A DNA stretch of 64,000 nt, taken from the NCBI RefSeq assembly GCF_027744825.2, contig NC_071338.1:28271501-28335500 (forward strand). The letters are read 5' to 3'. The notes below the pieces were generated by a model. It saw only the letters and a program-made list of their open reading frames with translations, was not told where the DNA came from and did not search any database. The position numbers and the translations under genes are program-made. This DNA comes from Synchiropus splendidus. Lineage: Eukaryota > Chordata > Actinopteri > Syngnathiformes > Callionymidae. Below, piece by piece: positions 16,270 through 28,258 of the stretch. Each line of letters starts with the position of its first letter. The stretch's first letter is position 1.

Positions 16270-16858
16270 TGTTTCTGACAGGTCTGGCCAAAAGCTGTAA
16301 GGCTTCGTTCGTTGCCAAAGGATTTGAGGAGATGTTGATCATCCGGCAGCGTTTGGAAGCAGTGATTCACGTGCCGACTGGACTGCTGCAACTGTCTCCC
16401 TGTCGGAGTAAGCCAGGCGTCCCTGTGGGTGCAAAATGCTGCAGCCAGGTTCTTCACTGGGTCACGCAAAAGTGACTTTCAGAACTGATTTTAAAGTTTT
16501 TAAAGCTTTAAATGGTCTTGCCCCTCTGTACCTAGTGGAGCTTTTAACCCCCTACGTTCCTCCTCCATCCTTGAGGCCAGCTGACCAGCTGCTCCTTGAG
16601 GTACCTAAAACTAAGCGGAAGATGAGAGGAGACCGGGATGCCCTCCCTCCTCATGTCAGACAGGCACCATCACTGTCCACTTTTAAAACACCTCTTAAAA
16701 CGCACTTTTACTCTTTGGCTTTCAAACAACCGCACAGCTGATCTTTTAAGTAATGTTTAGCGTATTATTTATTATATATTTAGCGCATGTATTTATTGTT
16801 TTTCTGTCTGCTTTATCCTGATAAGTGCTTTATAAATAAATATGGTATGGTATGGTAG
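16270..16858 (+). mobile_element. L2-type LINE 3' end, 5'-truncated and broken by frameshifts
   Basis: This is the C-terminal tail of a non-LTR retrotransposon ORF2, with its 3' end. Translating the plus strand gives CRLDCCN near 16372, then QNAAARFFTGS at about 16432. After a change of frame it gives FKALNGLAPLYL, ELLTPYV, GDRDALPPHVRQAPSLSTFK and LKTHFYSLAF, up to a stop near 16741. These are the conserved C-terminal phrases of fish L2-clade elements. At least one frameshift, one in-frame stop and two internal deletions (before FKALNG and after GDR) make it a dead copy. The 3' end has TGCTTTATAAATAAATATGG and a short (TGGTA)n tail, as expected for target-primed insertion. Length is far below a full element, so it was 5'-truncated. 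Confidence 0.88.
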
Positions 16859-17784
16859 ATAAGGAACTGATGGTTCCAGACTATCGCCTGAATCCACCAC
16901 TTGCCAACTGTAGTGGCAACTCTCTTGCTCTCAAGCTTGTGGAACTACTGTGCCTGCTGCCCCCTTAAGAACTTGACCGTTGCAATATGAGTGAAGTTTC
17001 CAGTGCTGAAGGAGTCATCTAAGTATATGGACAGCACAAGAATGTTGGGCAGTGGCTTGGCTTTCTGCTTTGTTACTGCCTTTAAGAGACAGGTGCAATG
17101 CAAACTCCAGTCTGATGTTGTGAGTGAAGAGCCTTCTTGAGCGGACAAACACATCCAGGTGTATTTGTTGTGACTCACAGCAGCAGATTGTTGTGCAAAA
17201 GAAGTGTCTGTGTGACGTCAGCCAGGCCTTTAAAGTGTGTTATTTAAGTTCACGGCTGAACGTGTGAAGACCGTCCAGACAGTGATGGTGGTTGAATCCA
17301 CATGTGGGGCCTATGCATGCAGACTAAACCCGTGGAGAGGAGTTCCAGACCTCAACAGCTTCTGCTTTCGACTGTAGGTCCACATGAGCATCTGTTCCAC
17401 AGAAAATGTAAGAAGAAAGCTCTAATTTGTCAGTGATCAAAACCCTTTTCGTGCGAAGTGCCTCACAAGTGCAGTCACCTTTAACTGGCTTAGAAAACCT
17501 GACGTTTTTCATGACTGTCGAGTCAGCAGCACCCATCTGGACTTAAACATTTCCTTCCTCTTCATTTTTTTCTTATCACTCACTTCCTGCTTGATGACCG
17601 CCCTCATGCCAGGAGGCTTGGACCCAGAACCATATCTCACTTGTGACCCTGCAATCCAGATTACTGCCCTGCACGGGAGATTGTTGTGTCTCTGAGGGGA
17701 AGGTTTTAAATTGAACCAGAGGGCAGGAAGACATGACGACACTTCTGTTGAAGGTGAAATCGAACTGCTGAGACAGAGGAGGAT
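16859..17784. other. Unassigned stretch
   Basis: No exon or repeat recognised. Frames are 77 codons or fewer. Confidence 0.55.
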
Positions 17785-18082
17785 ATATCTAATTACGATT
17801 AATTAATTACAACAAAAAAAAAAAAACGTGTTGAAATATTTAAACATTGAATCGTTTTAATTTTATTTTATTGAACAGTGTGCTCTCCAGACAACAGGGA
17901 ACCTTTGTAAGTGCAGGAGTTCCTGGTCCACTGATCACACTGATGCACAAGACACATGGCAGCTAGGATGAGAACAACAACTACAAACATGGAAGAATCC
18001 CTGAACCAAAGCAAACAAAAGCATCTGTTTGCTTTTGTTCAGGGAGGTTTTTCACTACACAATGACCAGGGTTTCCACTACG
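17785..18082 (+). repeat. Hairpin-bearing dispersed repeat, copy 1
   Basis: It begins with an ATTACGATTAATTAATTAC run and an A-run, and continues through TTCCTGGTCCACTGATCACA, GATGCACAAGACACATGGC and AGCTAGGATGAGAACAACAA to a strong hairpin, then ACACAATGACCAGGGTTTCC. The same order of motifs, reverse-complemented, is at 54880-55175. I cannot name the family. The GATTAATTAATTAC start resembles sequences seen near many fish DNA transposons, but no terminal repeats or target duplications were identified. Confidence 0.75.
17998..18045. repeat. Short inverted repeat (hairpin) within the dispersed repeat, copy 1
   Basis: Arms CCCTGAACCAAAGCAAAC and GTTTGCTTTTGTTCAGGG pair at 17 of 18 positions around a 10-base spacer, with one extra T-A pair outside. 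The partner hairpin at 54915-54962 has the same design. Confidence 0.9.
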
Positions 18083-18235
18083 ACAATTACGGCAGCACAG
18101 TATCCCAGCATCTCACTGTCATACAGCGATCTACCACTGCATTAGTACCTATAACCCTCGCGTCGGCTCTTTTGAATGGCATTTCACTTACGTCCAATCT
18201 GACTTGCGACGTATGTTACTTGTATATAAAAAATA

Positions 18236-18352
18236 GCGCTTACGAGAAGTCAAAAAATGAAAAACAAAACAAAAGTAGTAGTTAGTCCTGTTCAGAACCC
18301 GGTTTAGTCTTCACACTTTTTTTGTGATCTATCACCACCTAGACTTTGATAC

Positions 18353-18451
<99 letters not shown>

Positions 18452-18500
18452 AAGTGTATTCCAGGCGGCAGCTCTTCACTTCTAAATCTCTGAAACTGCA
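18236..18500 (+). repeat. Local duplication, copy 1 (interrupted by a TA microsatellite)
   Basis: Shares AGTCAAAAAATGAAAAAC, TTAGTCCTGTTCAGAA, TTGTGATCTATCACCACCT and GCGGCA(G/A)CTCTTCACTTC in the same order and orientation with 19314-19524. In this copy a 93-base TA tract replaces the roughly 46-base spacer of the other copy. No coding content. Confidence 0.82.
18356..18448. repeat. (TA)n microsatellite, 93 bases
   Basis: Uninterrupted TA dinucleotide lying inside the first copy of the local duplication. Confidence 0.97.
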
Positions 18501-19313
18501 GCCAGCAGATTTCAGAGTGGCCCGGTATCAGATCAGGTCAGCCTCAGACTTCTCCTGTGATCTGCCTCCACCTGTTGTCTCGGAGGCCTCTGGTCATTTG
18601 GACATGCAGTAATATTTTCATAACTGATTGTACGTTTACTAGTGCATGTGTTGGAGAGAGAGAGAAGGTGCACATGGGTGACATGTTCTGGAGATCCACT
18701 TGGCACAAGAGGTGGAAAAAGTGGAGCGGCTCCACAACCCACACACGCTGCATCTCCCCTTCTATTTGTATTTCTGCGAAGATATGGGGAGCAGGTCTGG
18801 AATGTTCGCCGCTCCGGTTTCTGAGTGAAAAGCGCTTCAATACTTCTGACACTAATCACAGAGTTCACATGTTGGTTTGATTTGCGTAGATCGAGCACTA
18901 ATGGCCAAACACTCTCCGGGCTAATCAATATGAGAGTCGACGGGAGGTTCAGGGCCTCTCGCCACACACAGGACTCCAAATGTTTTTGTGAGGAGGAGTG
19001 GGAGCTAAGCAGGGGTGCGATGCCTTTGTGCCGTGTGGGTTTGATTGCTGTGGGAACACAGTGCTGAGTCAGTAGAAAGGTTTGTTCACTGTTCAGTATT
19101 TCAATTTGTAATCATGAAGCAGCCTATTTGTTCCAAAATGGCTTCCACGCCGACTGACTCCTGTTGGATCATGTAGGTCTTGGTGGAACCTCGGGGAGTC
19201 CATGTATTCCTCGGTTAGTGCTGGGACAAAGTGCTGGTGAAGTTCAGGACGCCGACTTTAAAGGGATCAGAAATGGTAACCCGTGGTCAAAGAGCGGATT
19301 AAACGTTAGTCAT
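18501..19313. other. Unassigned stretch between the two local duplicates
   Basis: Open frames up to 148 codons occur on the minus strand, overlapping open frames on the plus strand. None has a recognisable domain. Confidence 0.5.
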
Positions 19314-19524
19314 CAGCACTTATGAAAAGTCAAAAAATGAAAAACCAGTCCTTAGTCCTGTTCAGAAACAGGTTTTTGCGTCACACTTTCTTGTGATCTA
19401 TCACCACCTCTACTTTAATTCTATATTTCCATGGGTTAGTAAGGTGGATATAAGCTTATGAGAGCTTTATCACAAGTCTTTTCAGGGCGGCAACTCTTCA
19501 CTTCTAAATCTGAATAAATGAAAC
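19314..19524 (+). repeat. Local duplication, copy 2
   Basis: Direct repeat of 18236-18500, with point differences throughout and a non-repetitive spacer (about 19424-19468) where copy 1 has the TA tract. The divergence shows that the duplication is not recent. Confidence 0.82.
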
Positions 19525-19863
19525 AGAACCTTTTGGTGTCCACAACGAGAATGTAAATACATATCTGAACTGAGGGAGGAAGTGAGAGCGTTGGCTCTCA
19601 CCTGCGTTCCACTTCATGTTACACTGTCTGTGTTGCTATATACTACATTACTGTGTCCTTCATGGTGACTACACTATCAGATGCATGGGTTCGCCAGTGA
19701 TTTACCTCTGTGATCAGTTGAAACCGCAAGTGATTCAGGTCCACAGCTCAGGCCCCTTGTTTGTTGTACTTTGTAGTTTGTGTTTGAGGCAGCCGCCATC
19801 TTAAGGTTGCTATAAATTTGCAAGATTTACCATTTTTTCTGATGCAAAGCTATTCAATTAGTA

Positions 19864-20541
19864 CAGTGGAACCTCGGTTCGCGACCACAATCCATTCCAG
19901 AAGGCGGTTCGAGAAGTGATTTGTTCGAATTCTGAATCAATTTTCCCGATTACAATTAATGGAAAAAGAAATAGACTTTTGCAGGAGTGAACGTGGAGTA
20001 TCTGCTGCAGGTGCGCTGTTCCTCTATGTGTGTGGCCGCTGCATGTGGGAGGGGTTGCTGAGTGAGTGACGTCTCTCCAGAAGTGAAGAGGTGCCCGGTG
20101 CGTGTCCAGCTCTGAATGTGCGCTTCTGTGCAGTTTGGCTGTGACAAAGTCATAAACCAAGTCACGCTCTGTCCCAGACTCGCCTCATCCCTGTCCCAGC
20201 TCCAGCCCACAACAGGACATCAAACCCTGGAGTGAGCGCTCCAGCACCTCCCCTGTGACACTCTACCACGGTCCAGTGCGGAGACAGGAAAGGTTTTACA
20301 CCTCAATATGAAGAAAAAACAGTCAGTAAATGGAGCTAACGGGACACGTCTGCATACAGAGGCTGCGTTATACACAATAACAAAGCACGTTGTGGGTCAG
20401 CTGATCGGTCCGTGCACGTTAGGTTTTTCCGGCTTTTTTCGGGGGCGTTCGAGTTCTGGATTTCCGTTCAAAATCAGAAGCAAAAAAATATCGAAATTTT
20501 TCGTTCAAAGTCTGGGACGTTCGAAAACCGAGGTTCCACTG
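19864..20541. mobile_element. Mariner/pogo-like non-autonomous transposon, complete
   Basis: The element starts CAGTGGAACCTCGGTT and ends with the exact reverse complement AACCGAGGTTCCACTG, a 16-base perfect terminal inverted repeat. Further weaker pairing follows (TTCGAAC-type motifs). It is flanked by TA on both sides (19862-19863 and 20542-20543), the established target duplication of the Tc1/mariner/pogo superfamily. At 678 bp without a transposase frame it is non-autonomous. Similar ends occur widely in fish genomes. The frames of up to 100 codons inside it are not transposase. Confidence 0.92.
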
Positions 20542-20543
20542 TA

Positions 20544-23500
20544 TTTAAGATACGATTACTGAAGAGTTAAAAAAAATACAGCACAATGGGCAAGTGGGGT
20601 ACTTTTTTTTTTTAATGGCCACATGAAATCTTTCATTCAGGAGCAGTCGAAGTTGCTGTGTGGGCAGCAGCAATGGGTTCCCTCTCCCCAGATATTCTCC
20701 TCCTTCTTGGAATACTGTTCCCATTACAATGGTGAGGTGCGACCTCACAAGCATGTTTGCCCCAGTGCCTCCCCAGGCATTCATCCGCACATCTCTTAGC
20801 ACAAACTTGAAGTGGTTCGGAAATCTACGTCTGTTCTTGACACCACAACATTTCAGGTAGCGTGACAAATCCCGCAATAAAACCTAAACAAATTCACGAT
20901 TTTTAATCCTCCATTGAATACTATTGTTGTGCTTGACATCTCATTGTTCAATAGTTACGTGTGTTTGTTGGACACTTGATGTACGAACGCAGAGTCAGCT
21001 AAAAATGTTGAGTATTACAGATATGAGGGGAAGCCTAAATTGTGAAACACACACACACACACACACTCGCACACCGTGTTTATCTCAATGCAGCGACTCG
21101 TCCATAAAACATGGTCATTGTCAGCACCCAGGCCACTGGCGTTCTCCTGCTGCTCCGACATACACGAGTCCTGGTCCTGGACCGACGGCCCCCTCCACTG
21201 GAGGGTCTGGAGAGCTTTGGCTGACGGTCTCGTATGTCAGCACTTGTTTATGCATCTCAGAGTTGATAGTATCTAACGTGACAGTAAGCATGATCCATTA
21301 CGGCCAAGTGCACAGCCCGGAGACATAAATAGTGAAATATCCAGGAGATTCGCTCAAAACCATCTTGAGACCAACATTTTGCTCTGTTTGTCTTCGCGTG
21401 TTTAACGTTGTAAAAGTGAGATCATGCCATTATTTTAACTTCTCGTGGCAGAAATGCAGCTTCATCAGGGCTGTCAGGCGAGTACAAGAGTGATTAATTC
21501 AAATTATTCACATCTCATGACTCACTTTTCTTCAGTGCTTAATGCCGCTCAAAATTAGATTGGAAATGACTCAATGTAGACTGCGGAAAGAAATTCGCAA
21601 AAAACAATCAAGACGGCCATCCTCATCTGGAGCCTCACTTTATACTGCTAATTCCTCCACCAGGTCAATTTAAGACCAGGCTAGTAATGTTGAAGCATGT
21701 CTTAGCTCATGAATAGTTCCATGGTTCTTGAAGACAAAGTTTTATGTCTAAACTAAAGCAGTTTTTCCTTTGTCTTATTCTCAGTATCAATGTCCTCTGT
21801 TACTAATGTTTCCTCAGTCGGAACAATTCTATACAGTGGAGGAATAAACTAGTTATTTCTATCGATTCATATTATTGATTCATTGTTTTATGAAAAATTA
21901 TTCTCTCAAGTGCACTGTGCTTTAGGTTATCACAGCAGGATACAAAAACTGATTTCCCAAGTGCAACTTGATGAATGAATCAGAAAATACGTCAGGCTGG
22001 AAACACCAAAGAGCTTGGGAAACAACTTGTGCTTGCTGAAATGGTGGTTTTCATGGCTTCTTATCACCAGCTCATATGGGACTGCTCTAGTGGTGCCGCA
22101 TTTTTAGGAAGAAATCGGATTGCCTTCACTTAACTTCTGGACTATTATGAAATCATTGGAAAATTAAAATAATATGCCTAATGTATTTTCCGTTTCAATA
22201 TAGTTATAGACAGTGAAAAAGTGTATTTTTTTTAAATTAAATGAAGTTTTGGAGAAAGAGAAAAACAGAATCCTGTCCTGCCTGTACTGACCATTGACAG
22301 TGGTGTGCCATAGAAAATGGTGACTACAGCCTGCTGCACCAACCAGGTGACACAGTTTAGTCTACTCCCCCATATCAATGGGCGATACGTACGATGACAA
22401 CATCCATTTAATGGACTGTAACAGCCATATCAGCTGATGTTTAGAATATCCAAGCTGGATTGTTCAAGCCTGGAGTGTATGTTGATCTCTAACTTTTCCT
22501 GAGAGAAATGACTATGGGAGACTGTGGTCCACTGTTAGACATTCTCTGATGTAAATTCCTCCCCTTGGGAAACACAGACCGTAATGGATTTGACTAACAA
22601 AGTGACCTTTAGTATGAATATCATTCTGGTGCGACACACTTCCCAACATTTACACTTGGCTCCCATGGAAAGGACAGTAACGGTCAGTGCGTGGGCGCTA
22701 AGTGTCTGACATCAGCAACTGTCTGTGTGGCACTTAGCACGCATGTGTCCCCGCACATGAAGTTTGTGTTCACTGCGCCGTCATTTTGAATCTGTGTTTA
22801 CGTAAAGCTGTGATTAACACCATCCAGGTGTTTCAGGCGCTCGCGCCGGTTTCCCTCCGACTGCCTCGGTCATCCATATTTGCAGAGTGGAGCCAGCCAA
22901 CAGGCTGAACTGCTGACCACCATTTATTCTCGGACTGTCTCATAAATGAAGCTTCTCCTCGGAAAAAGCGTGCGCATGTGCATGGACGAATGCGGGGAGG
23001 AAGGATTCCAAAGTGACAGTGAGTGTAAGTCAGTGGAGGATCAGGAGGAGTAGCGTGAGGGGTGGTACCAGAGAAATGAAGGTGTGATGGTCTGCTTCAT
23101 TTGATGCTTGAAGATCAGACAGGCTTTTCGCTGATCAGAGGCTCCTGCTAATGTGCTTTTAACTGAAGTGTAGCTTAGATCCTTAGACACTTTGTACCTG
23201 AACAATACTTCTACATTTGAGGCAGCGACGGACATGACTAAAGTTAATATAACCGCCAGTATTTTATCACTTATAACAAGCAAGAATTTAACTTGGTCTT
23301 GGCTAATCTGACAGTCATCAAGCTTCTTTGAAAGTGTGCGTCAAACTGGAGGTACCCAGCGGAAGCTAAAGTATCTCAAGGTCTTTCTGGTCGTCCATCT
23401 TTCTCAGCCCACCATGATACGTCTAAGCATGTTCCAAAAGTTACATTTCAACTTGTGATGTTAAGATATAGCGAGAAGGCTCCAGCCTGAGGTAGCTCTG

Positions 23501-24560
23501 TGATTTGGAGTTGTTTTTGCGTGTAGTTTGTATGTTCTCATTTACCGTTTATGCTCCGTTTATGGACACAATTGTACCCGTCCATTATGCATGTTACCGT
23601 CACTGATCACACCAATATGTGCAGCAATACCAACACATCGAATGCATCGAAGCATGCACCAAGGGGCACAGCCCACAGCCAAAGGTTTATGACAAAGACA
23701 AACTCTAAAACCAACATGGCGGCTGTGGAAGAAGGATTGATAATGTGTCAAAAGTGGAAGATGAAGGCAGCGTTGTGGGAGAATTTCCGCGATTGTTATG
23801 TCTTCTTCGTGTCTCATTAGAGCTATGCATCGAGTATTAACAGCAACACTGCCCCCCACTATTTCTGGTGGTACTGCTCCGTTTGGTCTGTATCCCTAAA
23901 CTTTGTGGAAACAAGCAGTTAATACAGGCGAAATGAACGCAGCGCACTGACAGAAGGCTCCGTCTGTATCCATACGTAACGTTGACTGGGTTTAATTTTG
24001 GCACTGATAATTACTTTCATCATTTCCCCCCAATTCCACAAACATACAGAGGATGTTTGGCGTGAGTCATACTTCCCAAGTGACCCTTGAATTCAGGGGT
24101 AGGTGGTCAATAATGTACCATTAAGACTGTGACCCAAATGCTGTCATTCAAACATTCCAAGTCTCCTTCAGAGTGAAGAATAGGACTGAGCTATTTTTGT
24201 AATGGGTGTGAATCTACAGTAGTTTTGTGCTGGCTACACTAAAGAGAGGGATGAACGAGTGAAATGTGGGCTGGAGTCTGGAACGCTAACATCTATAGTT
24301 ACATTTAATTACATTCCAAAGAGTGCTAATTGGGGGTTAAATTGTATTTGAAAATAAAATGTAAATTAAAAGTGACTATAGTGAGTGCATGCTGAAACAT
24401 ACAGTATAGTCTGAGGTGAATTACTCTGACAGGTCATTAATCGATCATTTATTTATGTTTTTATTATCTATCGATTTGTATAAAATATTATTCATGAGTT
24501 CTATAATTTCTTTTGATATGCAAAGTGGACAGATCTGAGTTTGCTGTTGCTATATGCGCG
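20544..24560. other. Unassigned non-coding stretch
   Basis: Holds a CA run at about 21046-21066. A 110-codon minus frame (20545-20877) was inspected and shows no family that I recognise. The 21425-21690 and 22740-22960 parts are low in simple repeats and could be conserved non-coding DNA, but this cannot be judged from one sequence. A GTAGTTTGTATGTTCTCATT phrase near 23523 weakly recalls the SINE-like repeat at 48 kb. Confidence 0.5.
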
Positions 24561-24649
24561 TCTTTATTGTTGTGTGTCTTTGATGTCTTTGTTTTTGCCG
24601 CTGTGAGACGTTGAATTTATGGGACAAATAAAGGACATCTAATCTAAAC
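24561..24649 (+). mobile_element. LINE/SINE 3' tail fragment
   Basis: TGTCTTTGATGTCTTTG, GCCGCTGTGAGACG and TTTATGGGACAAATAAAGGA then CATCTAATCTAA resemble the 3' end seen on several fish LINEs (an AATAAAGGAnnnCTTATCT-type terminus). Only the tail remains, as expected for a severely 5'-truncated insertion. The clade is not assigned. Confidence 0.55.
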
Positions 24650-26147
24650 AAACCACTATACTTAAGTCGCAACAAGGCGAGTTGGTTCATTTCATTCCGA
24701 AACATGTGTTTAAGACATTGATTTTTATTCTAACAAGGTGGCCTGTGTAATATTATTGGACTGGTCCAGGTCTAATTTGAGTAATGCAATGACCTGTTTT
24801 ACTGGTCCGGAGTGGAAATTCCCAACAGTCATGATTAACAAAGGCAACAGGCCTAAATGGCACAAGACAGAGGTGGACTAAGTCAGGAGTCAGTCCCAGT
24901 CATTCACAAACACGCCGTTGGAATGCCTTCAGTCATTTCACAACACACATTTGTTATTCATGTTCTTGAGTTTCCTCATGAATAGGAGCAAAACACAAAA
25001 TCTAAGCTTGATTCTTGTTGAATTTTCCTCTCTGAGGACGCAACTCGAGGGTGTAGGAGTTGTTGACTCCAGTCCTTACATTCACAGTGGATCAGCTGGT
25101 GACAGATGTGTGGTCCTTTATATATAACCAAAGCTGGCACACGTGATTCACGCTCATGAACCGCATCTCCCCTGGTCTAGACATGAGCACCTCTCGGCGC
25201 ATAAAGATGATTTCTGAGTCCAAACTCTCCCAAAAGGCACCAGTCTGTTGTTCTTTCTTGCTGAATGTAAAGAGTGAAACGCATCGACGGTCTTCAAACT
25301 GCGATGTGTGGTTTTCAGACTCACCGGACTTTGCTCCGCGTGTCCACATAGTTCACTGCAGAGCCTGAATCCAAAACCAAGAAAGTGTCAGCGGATGAGT
25401 AGAAACAGGGAGACAGGACGAGGTCAAGAGAAGGACGCTGTAAAACACGCCAGGGAGGTGAAACTGGGGTGAGGAGGTTAGGCTTGCATTTCGACTGTGA
25501 ACTGCGTGTGTTGACCCGCGCTATCGTGCCATGCCACTGGCTTCGGTTGCAGATATGTAAAATATCGCCGAAACATAAATCACGCTGATACAATGTGTAA
25601 TTAGCATTTAAGGATCGCTTTGCAACCACTGGCAGCGAGCGGAGCCGTGGTGTAATCACTGGCATTTAACGCTGATGTCTGACTCCCTCGCTGTATCTGT
25701 GTGATGCTGCACCTGTGGTGCACAAGATAACCACACTCCCCAGAACTATAACTCTGGTTCTTCTGATTGGTATCGAAACAGAAACTGAAGAAAAAGTTGT
25801 TTTTTCCAGGGATTTGTAGATACTACTGTTGCTCATAAGCTGGTGCCACTTTAATGCATATAGAGTACCTGGTTCATTGAGGGTAAGAAAATACTATTGC
25901 CAATTGTTGTAAATATATATTGTAATAATATAATAATTATTACATAATGAAATAAATACACTTGTAATGAAATAATGGACCGACAAAGGCCGCCGTGTTA
26001 GCGACTGTTACAAAATCTCTTTGTTGGAAATTAACATTATCCTCAGATCCCTTGTTAATATGAATTTTCGAACCGAAGTCCGACAGAAATCCTGTCCATT
26101 ATGATATTATTTTACAGCCACAGTTGAAGATTAGAGCGGGATCTCCA
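24650..26147. other. Unassigned stretch
   Basis: Frames up to 114 codons without recognisable domains. AT-rich patch at about 25900-25990. Confidence 0.5.
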
Positions 26148-26460
26148 GTCCATTCATTTTCCTCTGCTTATCAGAGGTCAGCAGTCGAACAGGCCATTCC
26201 TCTCACCAGAAACCTCCTCCAGATCTTATGGGGAGTCCCCCTCCTGCCCTGAAAAAAATCTGCCTCCATGTGACCTGGGTCTTTTCCCAGGACTCAGCAC
26301 AGAAGGACAACCCTGGAACTCCTCATAAGAGAGAGCCATCTCACACTTGCTCTGCACTGCCTGTAACAGCAAGCTGTCCTTTACTTTGAAAGGATCAACT
26401 TTGCTGCTTCCTGCATTGCCGATTGTGGACACACATCTGGTGGCTCCTCTCAGAAGACTG
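26148..26460 (-). mobile_element. Antisense relic of a fish reverse-transcriptase LINE (3' part)
   Basis: On the plus strand it reads CATTTTCCTCTGCTTATCAG, then AACCTCCTCCAGATCTTATG, GTGACCTGGGTCTTTTCCCA and GGTGGCTCCTCTCAGAAG. These follow in order the antisense of the 3' region of the very common fish LINE whose antisense copies start CCATTTTCTTCTGCTTATCC. Point changes and deletions are extensive. The sister relic at 45447-45800 covers the adjoining, more internal RT portion. Family assignment is from recall; I believe it is an RTE/Rex-type element but hold that loosely. Confidence 0.65.
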
Positions 26461-28258
26461 TCTCTCCACAGCTTGACAGAAAAGCTTCACCAGAACTCAC
26501 TCAGCTGCTGGACGAGATCAAGAGAGTAAAAGGATGAAAAACAATTGGTCAGTGATATAGAAAATAAATACTTGAGTGATGGACGAAAGCTCCAGCGGGC
26601 GTCACTCCGTGTCTTTCGTGTTAATGAGAAACACTAGTCACGAAGTTACAAACCACCTCGTCCTTCAGTAAACGTGAGCTTTTTTTTCCAGATTTATCAC
26701 GATACAACTATTCCTTTGTAGATGATTGGATTAATAAGAGAGCAGAGAGAAAACCTCTTATGAGTGAAAAATATTGATCCAAACTCAAAGCTCCGTGGAA
26801 ATCCCAAACCGCAGTTTGACATTAAAAGCACGTGAGCGAACAAGCCAAACAAGTGGTGCGGACGTTCCCCTCTTGTAAAATAAATATGATGTCAAACAGA
26901 TGTGGCTTATTAGTGGCATGTGTTTTAATTGCTGGGGTGGGCGATTGGATCTGATTTCAGATGGAGATATTCTCCCAGATGAGACGCGCTTGGACGCTGA
27001 TATGACGTTCTATCGCATCTTAAAACTTTTTCAGTCAGTCTGGAAGCTGAGCTGCAGGATTTGAACCAGATGTGACAAGCACATAGACGTGAATGTGCGC
27101 GACGTGCACTCGTCACTGAAGCGTTTTTCAACGCCGCAACGTCCAGGTCCTGGCTCGCGTGAGGAAATGACTTTATAAATAGAAGTTGAATCGGACAGTG
27201 CACGCTTTTGATTCAACTCCTGCAGTGGTTTGTTTACCTCTTGTTAAGTGGAGGTCACAAGCATTATTTTCTCTCGTTCCCCTCCCCAATAAATCTCTTT
27301 CCGGCCGGCGGAGAAGAGGCTTAGGTGCACGAGGCGAGAGACCCCGCGCTCGGTGGTCCTCTTGCAGCCCGTGTTCAGGAGAGCAGGAGCTAAAAAAATA
27401 AACTCTCCCTTCTGGCACTGAGGGTGGGCGATGCCACTCTGCAGCAGGGGACGGGGGGCTCTGGTGAGTGTTACTGAACTGTCACTAACTCCCCCCCCCA
27501 CCTCTGCCTCTCAGGAGTGCCCCCATCACTCCCCATCAACGTCCCCCAGGAGTGGGCAGGCCTGGCTGAGCGGGGTGGGGTCTGCGTCAGTGGCATTCTC
27601 TGCATTCTCAGCCAACGGCGAGGCGGCATCTGTGCCGACGTCGCGGTGCAACAGAGCAGGCCGCAGCGGCGCACGTCACTCATGTCAGATTTAACAAGAC
27701 ACAGAGTTAATCCAAACCAGTTTCACTTAAACACACAGGTACACTCATGCTGCGAGAGATTCTTATCCCGCACAAAGACGCTCACAAAGCCATGTAATGT
27801 AGTTGTGTGCATTTTTCATGTCGCGGTGTGTGTGTGTGTGTGTGTCAGGGAAAGAAAAGAGGCCAGCTGCTTAATGTTTAACCGGAGCAGCTCTTAGTGG
27901 ACTTGGCGTGCCCTGACAAAATCCATTTTGTGATGGAGCTGTGATTACGATGATAGGTCTGGAATTATGATTTTGGCTCCCAGTTGCTTCACAGCTGTAG
28001 AGCGTGGTGGCCACGCTGTGTGTCCCCTGTGTTCACTCTGCAGCTAAATATACCAAGAGACTGGCTTTTGTAACCGACTCCACAACTACAGCAACCACTC
28101 ACTGGCATTGTTCTCATTTAACACAGCGTCACATACAGTGTATCAACACAAATGCAACAAAATAGCCTTTTAAAAATTCAAATAATGATTATTATTGTTG
28201 TGAGATTTATGTCTTGCAGTTGGTGGAACTACTACTGGAGGCATGCAACGAGTTACAT
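26461..28258. other. Unassigned stretch, GC-richer from about 27.28 to 27.68 kb
   Basis: The GC-richer segment has a C-run (27491-27499) and CTCTCAGGAGTG-type sequence that superficially resembles a splice acceptor, plus a GGTGAGTG donor-like string near 27462. No frame between them resembles a known protein. A GT run lies at about 27826-27845. I see no supportable exon. Confidence 0.45.

Noticed and set aside
16436..16741. 101-codon plus frame as a host gene
   Set aside because: Its phrases are those of an L2 LINE ORF2 tail, with a frameshift upstream and a LINE 3' tail downstream.
17998..18045. microRNA precursor
   Set aside because: The stem of about 19 pairs is too short for a typical precursor and lies in a dispersed repeat; kept only as a structural observation.
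20545..20877. 110-codon minus frame beside the mariner/pogo-like element
   Set aside because: Considered as a transposase or capsid-like remnant; no catalytic motif or known phrase could be identified.
27450..27700. Possible exon with donor-like GGTGAGTG and acceptor-like CTCTCAGGAGTG
   Set aside because: The donor precedes the acceptor by a distance far too short for a usual intron with flanking coding frames, and neither side resembles a protein.
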